From Deltaproteobacteria bacterium (GTDB taxonomy: Bacteria > Myxococcota > Myxococcia > Myxococcales > 40CM-4-68-19), in the NCBI GenBank assembly GCA_005879095.1, contig VBLM01000012.1, positions 1 through 5,008 of the forward strand: a stretch of DNA of 5,008 nt, given 5' to 3'. Position 1 is the first letter of the stretch, and the number at the start of each line of letters is the position of its first letter. The translations under genes were made by a program, and so were the position numbers. This document shows positions 1 to 5,008 of the stretch, one piece after another. The notes under the pieces are model-generated. The model searched no databases. It had not been told where the DNA came from and saw nothing but the letters and a program-made list of their open reading frames with translations.

Positions 1-288
1 AAGCGGCCACTGAATCTTCTCAAGCTTCTCTGGCGGCTCCGCTTCAATCGCCCGAAGCACGCGCGCCTGATTTTACTCGGCGTGAAAGAAGAATTCCGCG
101 CCTCGCACAAGTACGGCACGCTCGCCGCCGTGCTTTACGTCGAAGTCGCCCGCCGTGGCGCGGCCGCCGGCTACAAGGGCGGCGAATTGAGTTGGACGCT
201 CGAAGACAACGTCATGATCAACCGCGGCATCGAACGCATGGGCGCCCGCAAATACAAGACGTACCGCGTGTACGAACGCAACATCTAG
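1..288 (+). CDS. GNAT-like N-acetyltransferase, C-terminal part (5' end outside window)
   Basis: Open from the first base to a TAG at 286-288, giving 95 residues with no start needed inside the window. The visible part reads RLILLGVKEEFR, then a helix-rich stretch (KYGTLAAVLYVEVARRGAAAGY), then GGELSWTLEDN, MINRGIERMG and KTYRVYERNI at the end. This order (beta strand with GV(R/K)xxxR, helix, ELSWxLEDN strand, helix ending in MGxxxYKTYRxYE) is what I know from the C-terminal half of GNAT-fold acetyltransferases of the YghO-like kind, which would transfer acetyl from acetyl-CoA to an unknown substrate. The usual R/Q-x-x-G-x-G/A acetyl-CoA loop is only loosely recognisable around FRASHKYGTL. 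The N-terminal half is missing, so substrate and full length cannot be judged. It converges on the sigma-54 regulator gene, and the inverted repeat at 300-384 begins 12 bp after its stop. Confidence 0.72.
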   Translation, partial: KRPLNLLKLLWRLRFNRPKHARLILLGVKEEFRASHKYGTLAAVLYVEVARRGAAAGYKGGELSWTLEDNVMINRGIERMGARKYKTYRVYERNI

Positions 289-299
289 AAGCAAAATCT

Positions 300-384
300 C
301 ACCGCGGAGGCGCGGAGAACGCAGAGATTCGCGGAGATTTTTTTTTGAAAAAACAACCTCCGCGCTCTCCGCGCCTCCGCGGTG
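300..384. repeat. Imperfect long inverted repeat with T9/A6 centre between convergent genes
   Basis: Arms 300-326 and 358-384 are 27 nt each and are reverse complements except for 2 mismatches. The 31-nt centre (327-357) carries a T9 run (338-346), a G and an A6 run (348-353), which can themselves pair. Inside the left half a GCGGAGR-like unit recurs at 304, 312, 321 and 331, spaced 8-10 nt. The element fills almost the whole gap between the GNAT stop (288) and the out-of-frame regulator stop (396-398). The sequence type (accgcggaggcgcggagaac...) resembles a short dispersed palindromic element I recall from many environmental bacterial genomes, where it sits between genes. That copy-number claim cannot be tested in one window. 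In RNA it would fold into a very stable hairpin on either strand, so it may also act as a 3' end or insulator for both genes. The T run lies in the loop rather than after the stem, so it is not a canonical intrinsic terminator. Confidence 0.8.
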
Positions 385-395
385 CGCTTGAAGCC

Positions 396-498
396 TTACC
401 TTCTGTGCTGGCGCGCGTCGAGGTCGTACTTCTTGACCAGCCGTTCGATCGACTTGCGGTGCAATCCTGATTCGCGCGCCGCACGAGAGATGTTTCCG
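396..498 (-). pseudogene. Out-of-frame Fis-type helix-turn-helix remnant of the regulator
   Basis: Reading minus one base out of the activator frame, from about 498 down, gives CGNISRAARESG, LHRKSIERLVKKYDL and DARQHRR, then TAA at 396-398. This is the second and third helix of the Fis-type DNA-binding domain that ends most enhancer-binding proteins. In the family, AKEQL is normally followed by roughly 16-19 residues of the form xxFEREYLxxLLxRx before the G-N-I-S motif. Here AKEQL (codon 501-499) abuts CGNIS directly. A deletion of 3n+2 bases, roughly 50-59 nt, would explain both the missing first helix and the frame change. The segment has no start codon of its own that would make it a separate gene. 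Confidence 0.75.
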
Positions 499-1743
499 CA
501 GCTGCTCTTTGGCTTCGTGAAACCCGAGGTGCTCGTTGAACGGCAGCGGCTGCTTCTGGCCCTGCGACGTCAGCCGCGGCGGCAGCGAGGGCAGGTCGAC
601 GTCAGCGCCCTCGGAGAACGTCAAAAGATGACTCACCACGTTCATCAGCTCGCGCACGTTCCCCGGCCAGGCGTACGACTGCAGCGCCGACATGGCTGCC
701 GGCGTCACTCGCTTCTGTCCGTGCGCCTCGATCACGTCAGGCTGCGACAGCGCGGTCGTGATCAAGTGCAGAATGTCGTCCCGCCGCGCCCGCAGCGGCG
801 GCAACTGCACGTTGATGACATTCAGTCTGAAAAAGAGATCCTCGCGAAAGTTCCCCTCGGCTACTTCCTCCGCCAGGTCGAGGTTGGTGGCCGCCACCAC
901 ACGAACGTCGACGTCGATCATGTTCCCGCCGCCGACCCGCTGCACCTCGCGGTTCTCCAGCACGCGCAGGAGGCGCGGCTGCATGTCGAGCCGCAGCTCG
1001 CCGATCTCGTCGAGAAAAATGGTCCCGCCGTGCGCGCGCTCGAACGCGCCTTCGCGCGCTCCGGTGGCGCCGGTGAACGATCCCTTCTCGTGCCCGAACA
1101 GCTCGCTCTCGATCAGGTTCTCCGGGATCGATCCGCAGTCGAGCACCACGAACGGACCCTTGGCGCGAGAAGACCCCTCGTGCAACCCGCGCGCGACCAG
1201 TTCCTTGCCGGTCCCGGTCTCCCCGGTAATCAACACGCTCACGTCCATCGGCGCGATCTTTTTCAGCAGGCCGAAGATCTGCCGCATCTTCAAAGAGACG
1301 CCGACCATCTCGCCGAAGCGGCCGTCCTTGTCCGGATCGACGACGATCTCCTCGTCGATCGGCGCGAAGAGAATCGACGAATCGCCGACGACGATCGACG
1401 ACCCCGGCGAGATGTACGCGCGCTCGACGCGCTTGCCGTCGAGCCAGGTCCCGTTGGTCGAGTCGAGATCGGTGAGCAGCCAGCCCTTGTCGGTGAACGA
1501 GATCTCGCAGTGAAAGCGCGAAACCTTCTTGTCGTCGAGCGCGAGATCGTTTCCGCTGCCATCCCGCCCCGGCGGTACACGCGCGTTGCCGATGCGGATC
1601 CGTTCCTTGTCGGTGGCGTACTGGCGGCCCGCGGCGGGACCGGTCGACACGGACAACCGGACACGACGTACGTGCAGACTCGTACGCGTTTCGACGATCT
1701 GTGTCGCGGTTCCTTCGTCCGCGAAGAGATCCGTCTCGGCCAT
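396..1743 (-). CDS. FHA-domain sigma-54-dependent transcriptional activator, 3' end frameshifted
   Basis: Bacterial enhancer-binding protein: an AAA+ ATPase that remodels sigma-54 RNA polymerase at -24/-12 promoters, here with an FHA (phosphothreonine-binding) sensor in place of a receiver. From ATG 1743 (MAETDLFADE): FHA domain about residues 47-128 with RIRIGN, VSRFHCEI and DLDSTNGTW; AAA+ core about 145-330 with Walker A GETGTGKE (174-181), sigma-54 contact loop GSFTGA (221-226, Ser in place of the usual Ala of GAFTGA), Walker B GGTIFLDEIG (239-248), arginine-finger region FREDLFFRLNV (299-309) and sensor II WPGNVREL (359-366). The frame is good to AKEQL (residue 415, codon 501-499). The Fis-like helix-turn-helix then continues one base out of frame to a TAA at 396-398. 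The original frame runs on, without family similarity, through the repeat and antisense to the GNAT gene as far as 73. An in-frame GTG at 1764 is an alternative start, but it has no Shine-Dalgarno and lies upstream of the best promoter. Divergent from the phosphoesterase gene, its likely target. Confidence 0.85.
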
Positions 1744-1777
1744 CCGCGCATGATACCCCGGCACGCTGCTTGCTCAA
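1743..1777 (-). promoter_or_regulatory. Sigma-70-like promoter of the regulator, predicted leaderless
   Basis: On the minus strand TTGAGC (1777-1772, 4/6 to TTGACA) and TATCAT (1755-1750, 5/6 to TATAAT) are separated by 16 bp. The usual -10 to +1 distance puts the first transcribed base at about 1743, the A of the regulator ATG. No Shine-Dalgarno precedes that ATG, which fits a leaderless message. The site overlaps the sigma-54 promoter on the other strand. Confidence 0.45.
1758..1774 (+). promoter_or_regulatory. Sigma-54 (-24/-12) promoter for the metallophosphoesterase
   Basis: CCGGCACGCTGCTTGCT compared with the consensus YTGGCACGRNNNTTGCW differs at two of the fourteen specified positions (T to C before GG, and R to C). 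The invariant GG (1760-1761) and GC (1772-1773) have the required 10-bp spacing. The predicted start is near 1785, giving a 15-nt leader that contains GGGAG and reaches the ATG at 1800. Its position immediately downstream of a divergent sigma-54 activator gene is strong supporting context. Confidence 0.72.
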
Positions 1778-1780
1778 GCA
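1767..1780. promoter_or_regulatory. Short palindrome (possible operator) over both promoters
   Basis: TGCTTG-CT-CAAGCA has perfect 6-bp arms around a 2-bp spacer. It covers the -12 element of the sigma-54 promoter and the -35 element of the minus-strand promoter. It could bind a dimeric repressor, but at 14 bp and in this position part of the symmetry may be chance arising from the TTGC element. No binding protein can be assigned. Confidence 0.3.
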
Positions 1781-1786
1781 CCACAT

Positions 1787-1791
1787 GGGAG
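1787..1791 (+). promoter_or_regulatory. Ribosome binding site selecting the ATG at 1800
   Basis: GGGAG lies 8 nt before the ATG at 1800, an ideal distance. It argues against the in-frame alternatives: GTG 1701 and ATG 1785 have no such site, and ATG 1815 has GGAGG directly abutting it, which is too close. Confidence 0.6.
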
Positions 1792-1799
1792 TTTCCACC

Positions 1800-3272
1800 A
1801 TGGGGCTGCGGAGGATGTGGCGGAGGGTGCGATCGCTCACCGAGCGACAGCACAACCTTCTCGCCATCTCGGACCTGCACCTCGGGTGCGACCTCCGCCC
1901 CGGCCAGAATCTGGACAGGCCCCGGCCGGCTGACCATGCGCTGGCTTCGTTCCTCGAGTGGCATGCGGACCATCGAACGGAGCGCAAGCCATGGCGTCTG
2001 ATCCTGAACGGCGACATCGTCGATTTCGTCGCCATCACGCTGGTCCCGGATCATGCCGATTTCGAAATCACCGATGAGGAGCGCGAGTTGGGCCTTGCGC
2101 CGTCGGAGCCGAAATGCGTCTGGAAGCTGCGCCGCGCTGCGCAGCGCCATCCATCGGTCTTTGACGCGCTCGCCCGATTTGTCCACAAGGGAAATTCTCT
2201 TCGCATCATCCGTGGGAACCACGATGCCGAGTGGCGCTGGCCGGCGGTTCAAGCCGAGTTGCGACGTATACTGATTGAACGAGCAGGCGTGCGCTCGGCC
2301 GCGGCCCGGCGCCGGTTCGAGAAGACGATCCAGTTTCACGACTGGTTCTACCTCGAGCCCGGCTTCTTCTACGCCGAGCATGGGCACGCGCACGATCACT
2401 ATTCGGTGCAGAGCGACTTCTTCGCCGAGCACGGCGGCGCGCTGGCGCAGCAGGAGATGCAGCTGCCGTTGAGCTCGAAGGTGCTGCGGTATTTCGTCAA
2501 CCGCTATACCGAGCAGGTCGAGCTGCCCGACGACGTCGACACCTGGGGACCGAAGGAGTACCTCGACTGGCTCCTCAAGGCCGGCAACCCGCTGCGCGTC
2601 GCGGCCGACTACTTCGTGATGGTCTTCCGCGTCTTCTATCCGATGGTGCGGCAGTGGCTCCGCTTCTCCCGCGCCTTCGCCCGCGCCGCCGACAAGGCGA
2701 TGGGGCAGAAGGCGCCGCCCCACGTGCGGCGGATGTTCTCGCGCTTCCAGGGCACCGAGAAGCAGGCGCAGCAGCTGGTGGCGATCGCGGCGCGGCCGGG
2801 CGAGCAGAGCCTGTTCGATTCGATGCAGCTCTTCTATCTCGACCGCATGCTGCTGGCCGGGCTCTGTCTCTTCTGCGCGATCAGCACTTCGCAGAGCGTG
2901 TTCGGCTTCTGGCCGCGCGCGGGCGCGATCACCGTGGTGGGAATCCTCTTCGCCGCGCTGAACGCCCTGCTCGGGAGCAAGCGCAAGACCGACGCGCACC
3001 CGATGCTGCAGGCGGCCGCGCGGCGCGTGGCGCAGGTCTTCGACGTCAAGTACATCGTCATGGGCCACAGCCACCGCGCGGTCGACGAGACCGTCGGGAC
3101 CGGCACGCGCTACTTCAACCTCGGCTCGTGGACCGGCCGTTCGGGCGACGGCTTCCCGCACGTGGCGGTCGAGGGCGGCAAGGCCGAGCTGCGGCGTTGG
3201 AAGGGACCGCCGGTGGTGCAACTGCCGGCGCCGCCGGAGGAAGAAGCGCAGGGAGTGCCCGTCCCCGCGTAG
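1800..3272 (+). CDS. Calcineurin-like metallophosphoesterase with a predicted two-segment membrane hairpin
   Basis: 490 residues. The dimetal phosphoesterase motifs occur in order: ISDLHLG (23-29; D25, H27), LNGDIVDF (69-76; D72, D75), IRGNHD (137-142; N140, H141), EHGHAHDH (193-200) and MGHSHR (421-426; H423, H425). This fits an active two-metal hydrolase of phosphomonoesters or diesters. The overall layout (short N-terminus, D-x-H first, GHxH near the end) recalls the UDP-diacylglucosamine pyrophosphatase (LpxH) and related phosphodiesterase branch, but at roughly 240 residues LpxH is about half this length. The extra material is an insert of about 220 residues between the fourth and fifth motifs. 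It is rich in aromatic and basic residues (201-340) and then has two hydrophobic segments, about 350-370 and 374-392. Their hairpin would leave both catalytic halves on the same, presumably cytoplasmic, face. The C-terminus is Pro/Glu rich. Start chosen from the GGGAG at 1787-1791 and the sigma-54 promoter at 1758-1774. Substrate unknown. Head of a probable two-gene operon with the gene 18 bp downstream. Confidence 0.85.
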   Translation: MGLRRMWRRVRSLTERQHNLLAISDLHLGCDLRPGQNLDRPRPADHALASFLEWHADHRTERKPWRLILNGDIVDFVAITLVPDHADFEITDEERELGLAPSEPKCVWKLRRAAQRHPSVFDALARFVHKGNSLRIIRGNHDAEWRWPAVQAELRRILIERAGVRSAAARRRFEKTIQFHDWFYLEPGFFYAEHGHAHDHYSVQSDFFAEHGGALAQQEMQLPLSSKVLRYFVNRYTEQVELPDDVDTWGPKEYLDWLLKAGNPLRVAADYFVMVFRVFYPMVRQWLRFSRAFARAADKAMGQKAPPHVRRMFSRFQGTEKQAQQLVAIAARPGEQSLFDSMQLFYLDRMLLAGLCLFCAISTSQSVFGFWPRAGAITVVGILFAALNALLGSKRKTDAHPMLQAAARRVAQVFDVKYIVMGHSHRAVDETVGTGTRYFNLGSWTGRSGDGFPHVAVEGGKAELRRWKGPPVVQLPAPPEEEAQGVPVPA

Positions 3273-3290
3273 TTTGAATAAGATACCGGC

Positions 3291-3758
3291 ATGGCGGCGG
3301 AGAGCGCACACAAGCCGGGGCTGCTGGAAGTGGCGTCGGCGCTGCGCGAGGTGCACCGCGCGCTGGTGGAGGCAACCCGCGCTTCGTACGAGCGCGACGT
3401 CGGCCCGGCGGGCGGGCCGGGCCAGATGCTCAAGCTGCTCACCGAAGACCCGTACTTCGCCTGGCTGCATCCGATGAGCGAGCTGATCGTCGATCTCGAT
3501 TCGCTGCTGACGCAGGAGCTGTTGCCCTCGGGCACGGTGGCGGCCGTGCGGATGGAGATCGATCGGCTGACCCAGCCGGGCGACTCGCCCTTCTGGTCGC
3601 GATACGGCCCGACGCTGCAGGCCGAGCCCGGCGTAGTAATGGCGCACGGCCGCCTGCGCCGCGCGATCAACGCGCTGCCCGAGACGAAGGAGAGCCTGCA
3701 CCACCGCAAGGAATGGGTCGCCCCGCGGGTGCACGCCAAGCGCAAGTCCCGAAGCTAG
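3291..3758 (+). CDS. Hypothetical protein, 155 aa, probably conserved
   Basis: Soluble and mostly helical by composition, with no signal peptide or membrane segment. Notable stretches: LREVHRALVEATRASYERD (residues 19-37), then LLTEDPYFAWLHPMSELIVDLD (49-70), then a basic C-terminus ending KRKSRS. A run of the type EDPxFAWLxPLSELIVxLD is something I associate with an uncharacterised proteobacterial family, but I cannot name it and assign no function. An in-frame TAA at 3279-3281 makes ATG 3291 the first possible start. No Shine-Dalgarno precedes it. A TAAGAT hexamer sits 6 nt upstream of the ATG, like the -10 of a leaderless message, but without a -35 match. The gene starts 18 bp after the phosphoesterase stop on the same strand, so co-transcription and coupled function are likely. 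Its stop interlocks with that of the convergent gene. Confidence 0.75.
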   Translation: MAAESAHKPGLLEVASALREVHRALVEATRASYERDVGPAGGPGQMLKLLTEDPYFAWLHPMSELIVDLDSLLTQELLPSGTVAAVRMEIDRLTQPGDSPFWSRYGPTLQAEPGVVMAHGRLRRAINALPETKESLHHRKEWVAPRVHAKRKSRS

Positions 3759-4288
3759 TCGTCGAGCCGCAGCGGGCCGAGGATCGCCGGCCAGATCGCC
3801 TTGAGCGCTCGCCGCTTTTCGGCGTCGCTCTTTGCGCCCTTGAGCTTCACGCCCCACGGAGAGATGGCGACCTCGAGGTTTGGCAGGCCGGCCTTGGCCA
3901 GCTCCTCCTGCGCTGCTTTCGCCTCGGCCTGCAGTCCTTCCAGCTCGAAGACCATCCGCGGCTGCGGCGCGGCACGGAACTGCGCGTAGCAGGCGGCATT
4001 CGCGACCGAGGCGCAAGCTGGCTTTCCCGGCGGTGGCGGCAGCGGCGTGTCGATGAACGCCTCGACGACCCGCACTTCACGCCGCGTGAAGACGAACGCG
4101 CGACCGACGCCCTTCGCGGAAGGCTCGAGCAGCAGCTCATTCCCGCTCGGCAACAGCTCGGCGCGCAGCGGCCCTTCCGTCTCCACCGATTCCGCGCGCC
4201 AGTCGATCTTCTCGATGTGATGCTCGCCCGCGTGCAGGGAAAGTCGCAGATCGGCCGGGATCGCGAGCAAGAGCAAAGCCGCGATCAA
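3755..4288 (-). CDS. Exported protein resembling a secretin/CpaC N-terminal region without the secretin barrel
   Basis: 177 residues from a TTG start that shares TTGA with the purQ stop. GAGG (4299-4296) lies 7 nt upstream, and no other ATG, GTG or TTG is in frame nearby. Residues 2-12 ([11 protein letters not shown]) look like a short Sec signal peptide with cleavage near residue 12, although the n-region has no basic residue. The mature start, [17 protein letters not shown] followed by [25 protein letters not shown] and VRVVEAF (14-77), has the pattern of the type II/III secretion and pilus-assembly N-terminal domain (the family called T2SS-T3SS_pil_N): a beta strand with LxVGE, an intermediate 'level' strand, then GxxxxxVF. 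The C-terminal part, [20 protein letters not shown] through [21 protein letters not shown] (112-162), looks like a BON/KH-like beta-alpha-beta module, as in CpaC-type proteins. Two cysteines (92, 100) could pair in the periplasm. No secretin domain follows. Family call is by pattern only. Confidence 0.65.
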   Translation of the reverse strand: MIAALLLLAIPADLRLSLHAGEHHIEKIDWRAESVETEGPLRAELLPSGNELLLEPSAKGVGRAFVFTRREVRVVEAFIDTPLPPPPGKPACASVANAACYAQFRAAPQPRMVFELEGLQAEAKAAQEELAKAGLPNLEVAISPWGVKLKGAKSDAEKRRALKAIWPAILGPLRLDD

Positions 4289-4977
4289 CCGACCGCCTCG
4301 AGGATGCTCTCGAACAGCCGGCGCCCGTCCTCGCCGCCGAGCACGCCTTCGGCGAGCCGCTCCGGGTGCGGCATCATCCCCAGCACGTTGCCGCGCGCGT
4401 TGGTGATCCCGGCGATGTCGGCGAGCGAGCCGTTGGGGTTGCTGCCCGAGACGCCGCGGGTGCCGTCGGGGCCGACGTAGCGGAAGGCGATCTGTCCCTC
4501 GCCTTCGAGCCGGCGCAGGCCGTCCTCGTCGATGAAGTAGTTGCCGTCGCCGTGGCCGATGGGAATGCGGATCACCTCGCCCCTGGCGTACTTGCGCGTC
4601 CAGGGGGTGATCGCGTTTTCCACTTTCAAGTGCACATCGCGGCAGACGTACTTCAAGGAATCGTTCCTCCGCATCGCGCCCGGCAGGAGCCCGGCTTCGA
4701 GCAGGATCTGGAAGCCATTGCAGATGCCCGCGACGTGGCCACCGCGGGAGGCAAACCTTCTGATCTCTTCCATGATCGGCGAGAAGCGCGCGATGGCGCC
4801 GGTGCGCAGGTAGTCGCCGTAGGAAAACCCGCCGGGCAGGACGACCACGTCGGCGCCGCGCAGATCCCGGTCCTTGTGCCAGACGTAGCGCGCGGCGCAG
4901 CCGAGGACATGCTTGGCGACGTGGTAGACGTCGTGGTCGCAATTCGAACCGGGGAACACGACCACCGCGAACAGCAT
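4285..4977 (-). CDS. purQ: Phosphoribosylformylglycinamidine (FGAM) synthase subunit PurQ (glutaminase)
   Basis: 230 residues, full length for the stand-alone class-I glutamine amidotransferase subunit of FGAM synthase. It hydrolyses glutamine and passes ammonia to PurL for the ATP-dependent conversion of FGAR to FGAM, the fourth step of de novo purine synthesis in the cytoplasm. Family features: [12 protein letters not shown] at the N-terminus (5-16), [15 protein letters not shown] (44-58), nucleophile elbow GICNGFQIL (84-92, Cys86), [12 protein letters not shown] (137-148), [13 protein letters not shown] (179-191) and MMPHPER (201-207) supplying the His204/Glu206 of the triad. All key residues are present. 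The ATG at 4977 is set by GAGGAG 8 nt upstream and overlaps the purS stop by one base (TGATG). Downstream it overlaps the next gene by 4 nt. This is the purS-purQ arrangement of bacteria that lack the fused large PurL. Confidence 0.97.
   Translation of the reverse strand: MLFAVVVFPGSNCDHDVYHVAKHVLGCAARYVWHKDRDLRGADVVVLPGGFSYGDYLRTGAIARFSPIMEEIRRFASRGGHVAGICNGFQILLEAGLLPGAMRRNDSLKYVCRDVHLKVENAITPWTRKYARGEVIRIPIGHGDGNYFIDEDGLRRLEGEGQIAFRYVGPDGTRGVSGSNPNGSLADIAGITNARGNVLGMMPHPERLAEGVLGGEDGRRLFESILEAVG
4296..4299 (-). promoter_or_regulatory. Ribosome binding site for the TTG-started gene
   Basis: GAGG read on minus, 7 nt before the TTG at 4288-4286 and inside the last codons of purQ. It supports the choice of this rare start and translational coupling. 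Confidence 0.45.
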
Positions 4978-5008
4978 CAGCGCGGCTCCTCGATGCGGTA
5001 CTCCTCGA
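4977..5008 (-). CDS. purS: FGAM synthase subunit PurS, last 9 codons
   Basis: Only the 3' end is in the window: E-E-Y-R-I-E-E-P-R followed by TGA at 4979-4977. PurS is a small (about 80 residue) structural subunit bridging PurL and PurQ, and its family typically ends in a motif like xDYxIEE. The reading rests mainly on position (immediately upstream of purQ, stop overlapping its start as TGATG) and on the YRIEE ending. Confidence 0.65.
   Translation of the reverse strand, partial: EEYRIEEPR
4986..4991 (-). promoter_or_regulatory. Ribosome binding site of purQ
   Basis: GAGGAG on minus, 8 nt before the purQ ATG. It also encodes the Glu-Glu near the end of PurS, so purS translation runs through it. 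Confidence 0.7.

Noticed and set aside
304..337. GCGGAGR units as a CRISPR or tandem array
   Set aside because: Units are only about 7 nt with irregular 8-10 nt spacing and no spacers. They are internal structure of the palindromic repeat.
338..353. T9 run followed by A6 as an intrinsic terminator
   Set aside because: The run sits in the loop of the larger palindrome, not after a GC stem, on either strand. I treat it as part of the repeat, with termination only a possibility.
73..395. In-frame extension of the regulator's reading frame on minus down to 73
   Set aside because: It crosses the inverted repeat and lies antisense to the GNAT gene. The translated tail has no resemblance to activator C-termini, while the real helix-turn-helix is found one frame over and ends at 396.
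299..484. Small frames through the repeat region (61 codons on minus, 92 codons on + from 192)
   Set aside because: They consist of translated repeat sequence or antisense and out-of-frame gene ends, with no ribosome site or recognisable protein features.
1701..1799. Earlier in-frame starts (GTG 1701, ATG 1785) for the phosphoesterase
   Set aside because: GTG 1701 lies upstream of the sigma-54 promoter and antisense to the regulator's N-terminus. ATG 1785 would be at the predicted transcription start with no ribosome site. ATG 1800 has GGGAG at 8 nt.
2654..3277. 207-codon frame on + inside the phosphoesterase gene
   Set aside because: Arg/Ala/Gly-rich shadow of a gene whose catalytic motifs are clear in the other frame.
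1290..4016. Very long open frame on minus (about 900 codons)
   Set aside because: It runs antisense through the phosphoesterase, the 155-aa gene and two other genes. The translation is low-complexity Arg/Ala/Gly-rich with no domain signal, typical of stop-free frames in GC-rich DNA.

Overview
The window is GC-rich, densely coded bacterial DNA. It encodes an FHA-domain sigma-54 activator, a separate purS and purQ, and a protein resembling a secretin N-terminal region. It also carries a G/C-rich 'ACCGCGGAGGCGCGGAG'-type intergenic repeat. This mix suggests a Myxococcota-like or other former-deltaproteobacterial genome, or an Acidobacteriota-like one. That is an inference from gene content and no marker gene settles it.

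Layout, left to right: (1) the C-terminal 95 codons of a GNAT-type acetyltransferase on +, ending at 288; (2) a 107-bp gap between convergent genes holding a long imperfect inverted repeat (300-384); (3) an FHA/AAA+ sigma-54 activator on minus (about 396-1743), whose 3' end is broken by a frameshifting internal deletion near position 499; (4) a 56-bp divergent intergenic region with a near-consensus sigma-54 promoter on +, a sigma-70-like promoter on minus and a short palindrome, all overlapping; (5) a 490-residue calcineurin-type metallophosphoesterase with a predicted membrane hairpin on + (1800-3272); (6) a 155-residue hypothetical protein on + (3291-3758), probably in the same operon; (7) on minus, the end of a purine operon: last codons of purS, then purQ (4285-4977), then a 177-residue exported protein (3755-4288) coupled to purQ by a TTGA overlap. 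The two convergent gene sets meet in one CTAG in which the stop codons interlock.

The most interesting unit is the divergent pair. The regulator belongs to a family that activates sigma-54 RNA polymerase. A 17-bp sequence matching the sigma-54 -24/-12 consensus lies just upstream of the divergent phosphoesterase. Its predicted start site leaves a 15-nt leader containing a good Shine-Dalgarno. The same DNA carries the predicted promoter of the regulator, so occupancy of one should exclude the other. The proposed circuit is an FHA-sensed phospho-signal leading to sigma-54 activation of a membrane-associated metallophosphoesterase plus a small partner. It is inferred and untested. It is complicated by the damaged DNA-binding end of the regulator, which is either a real lesion or an assembly error.
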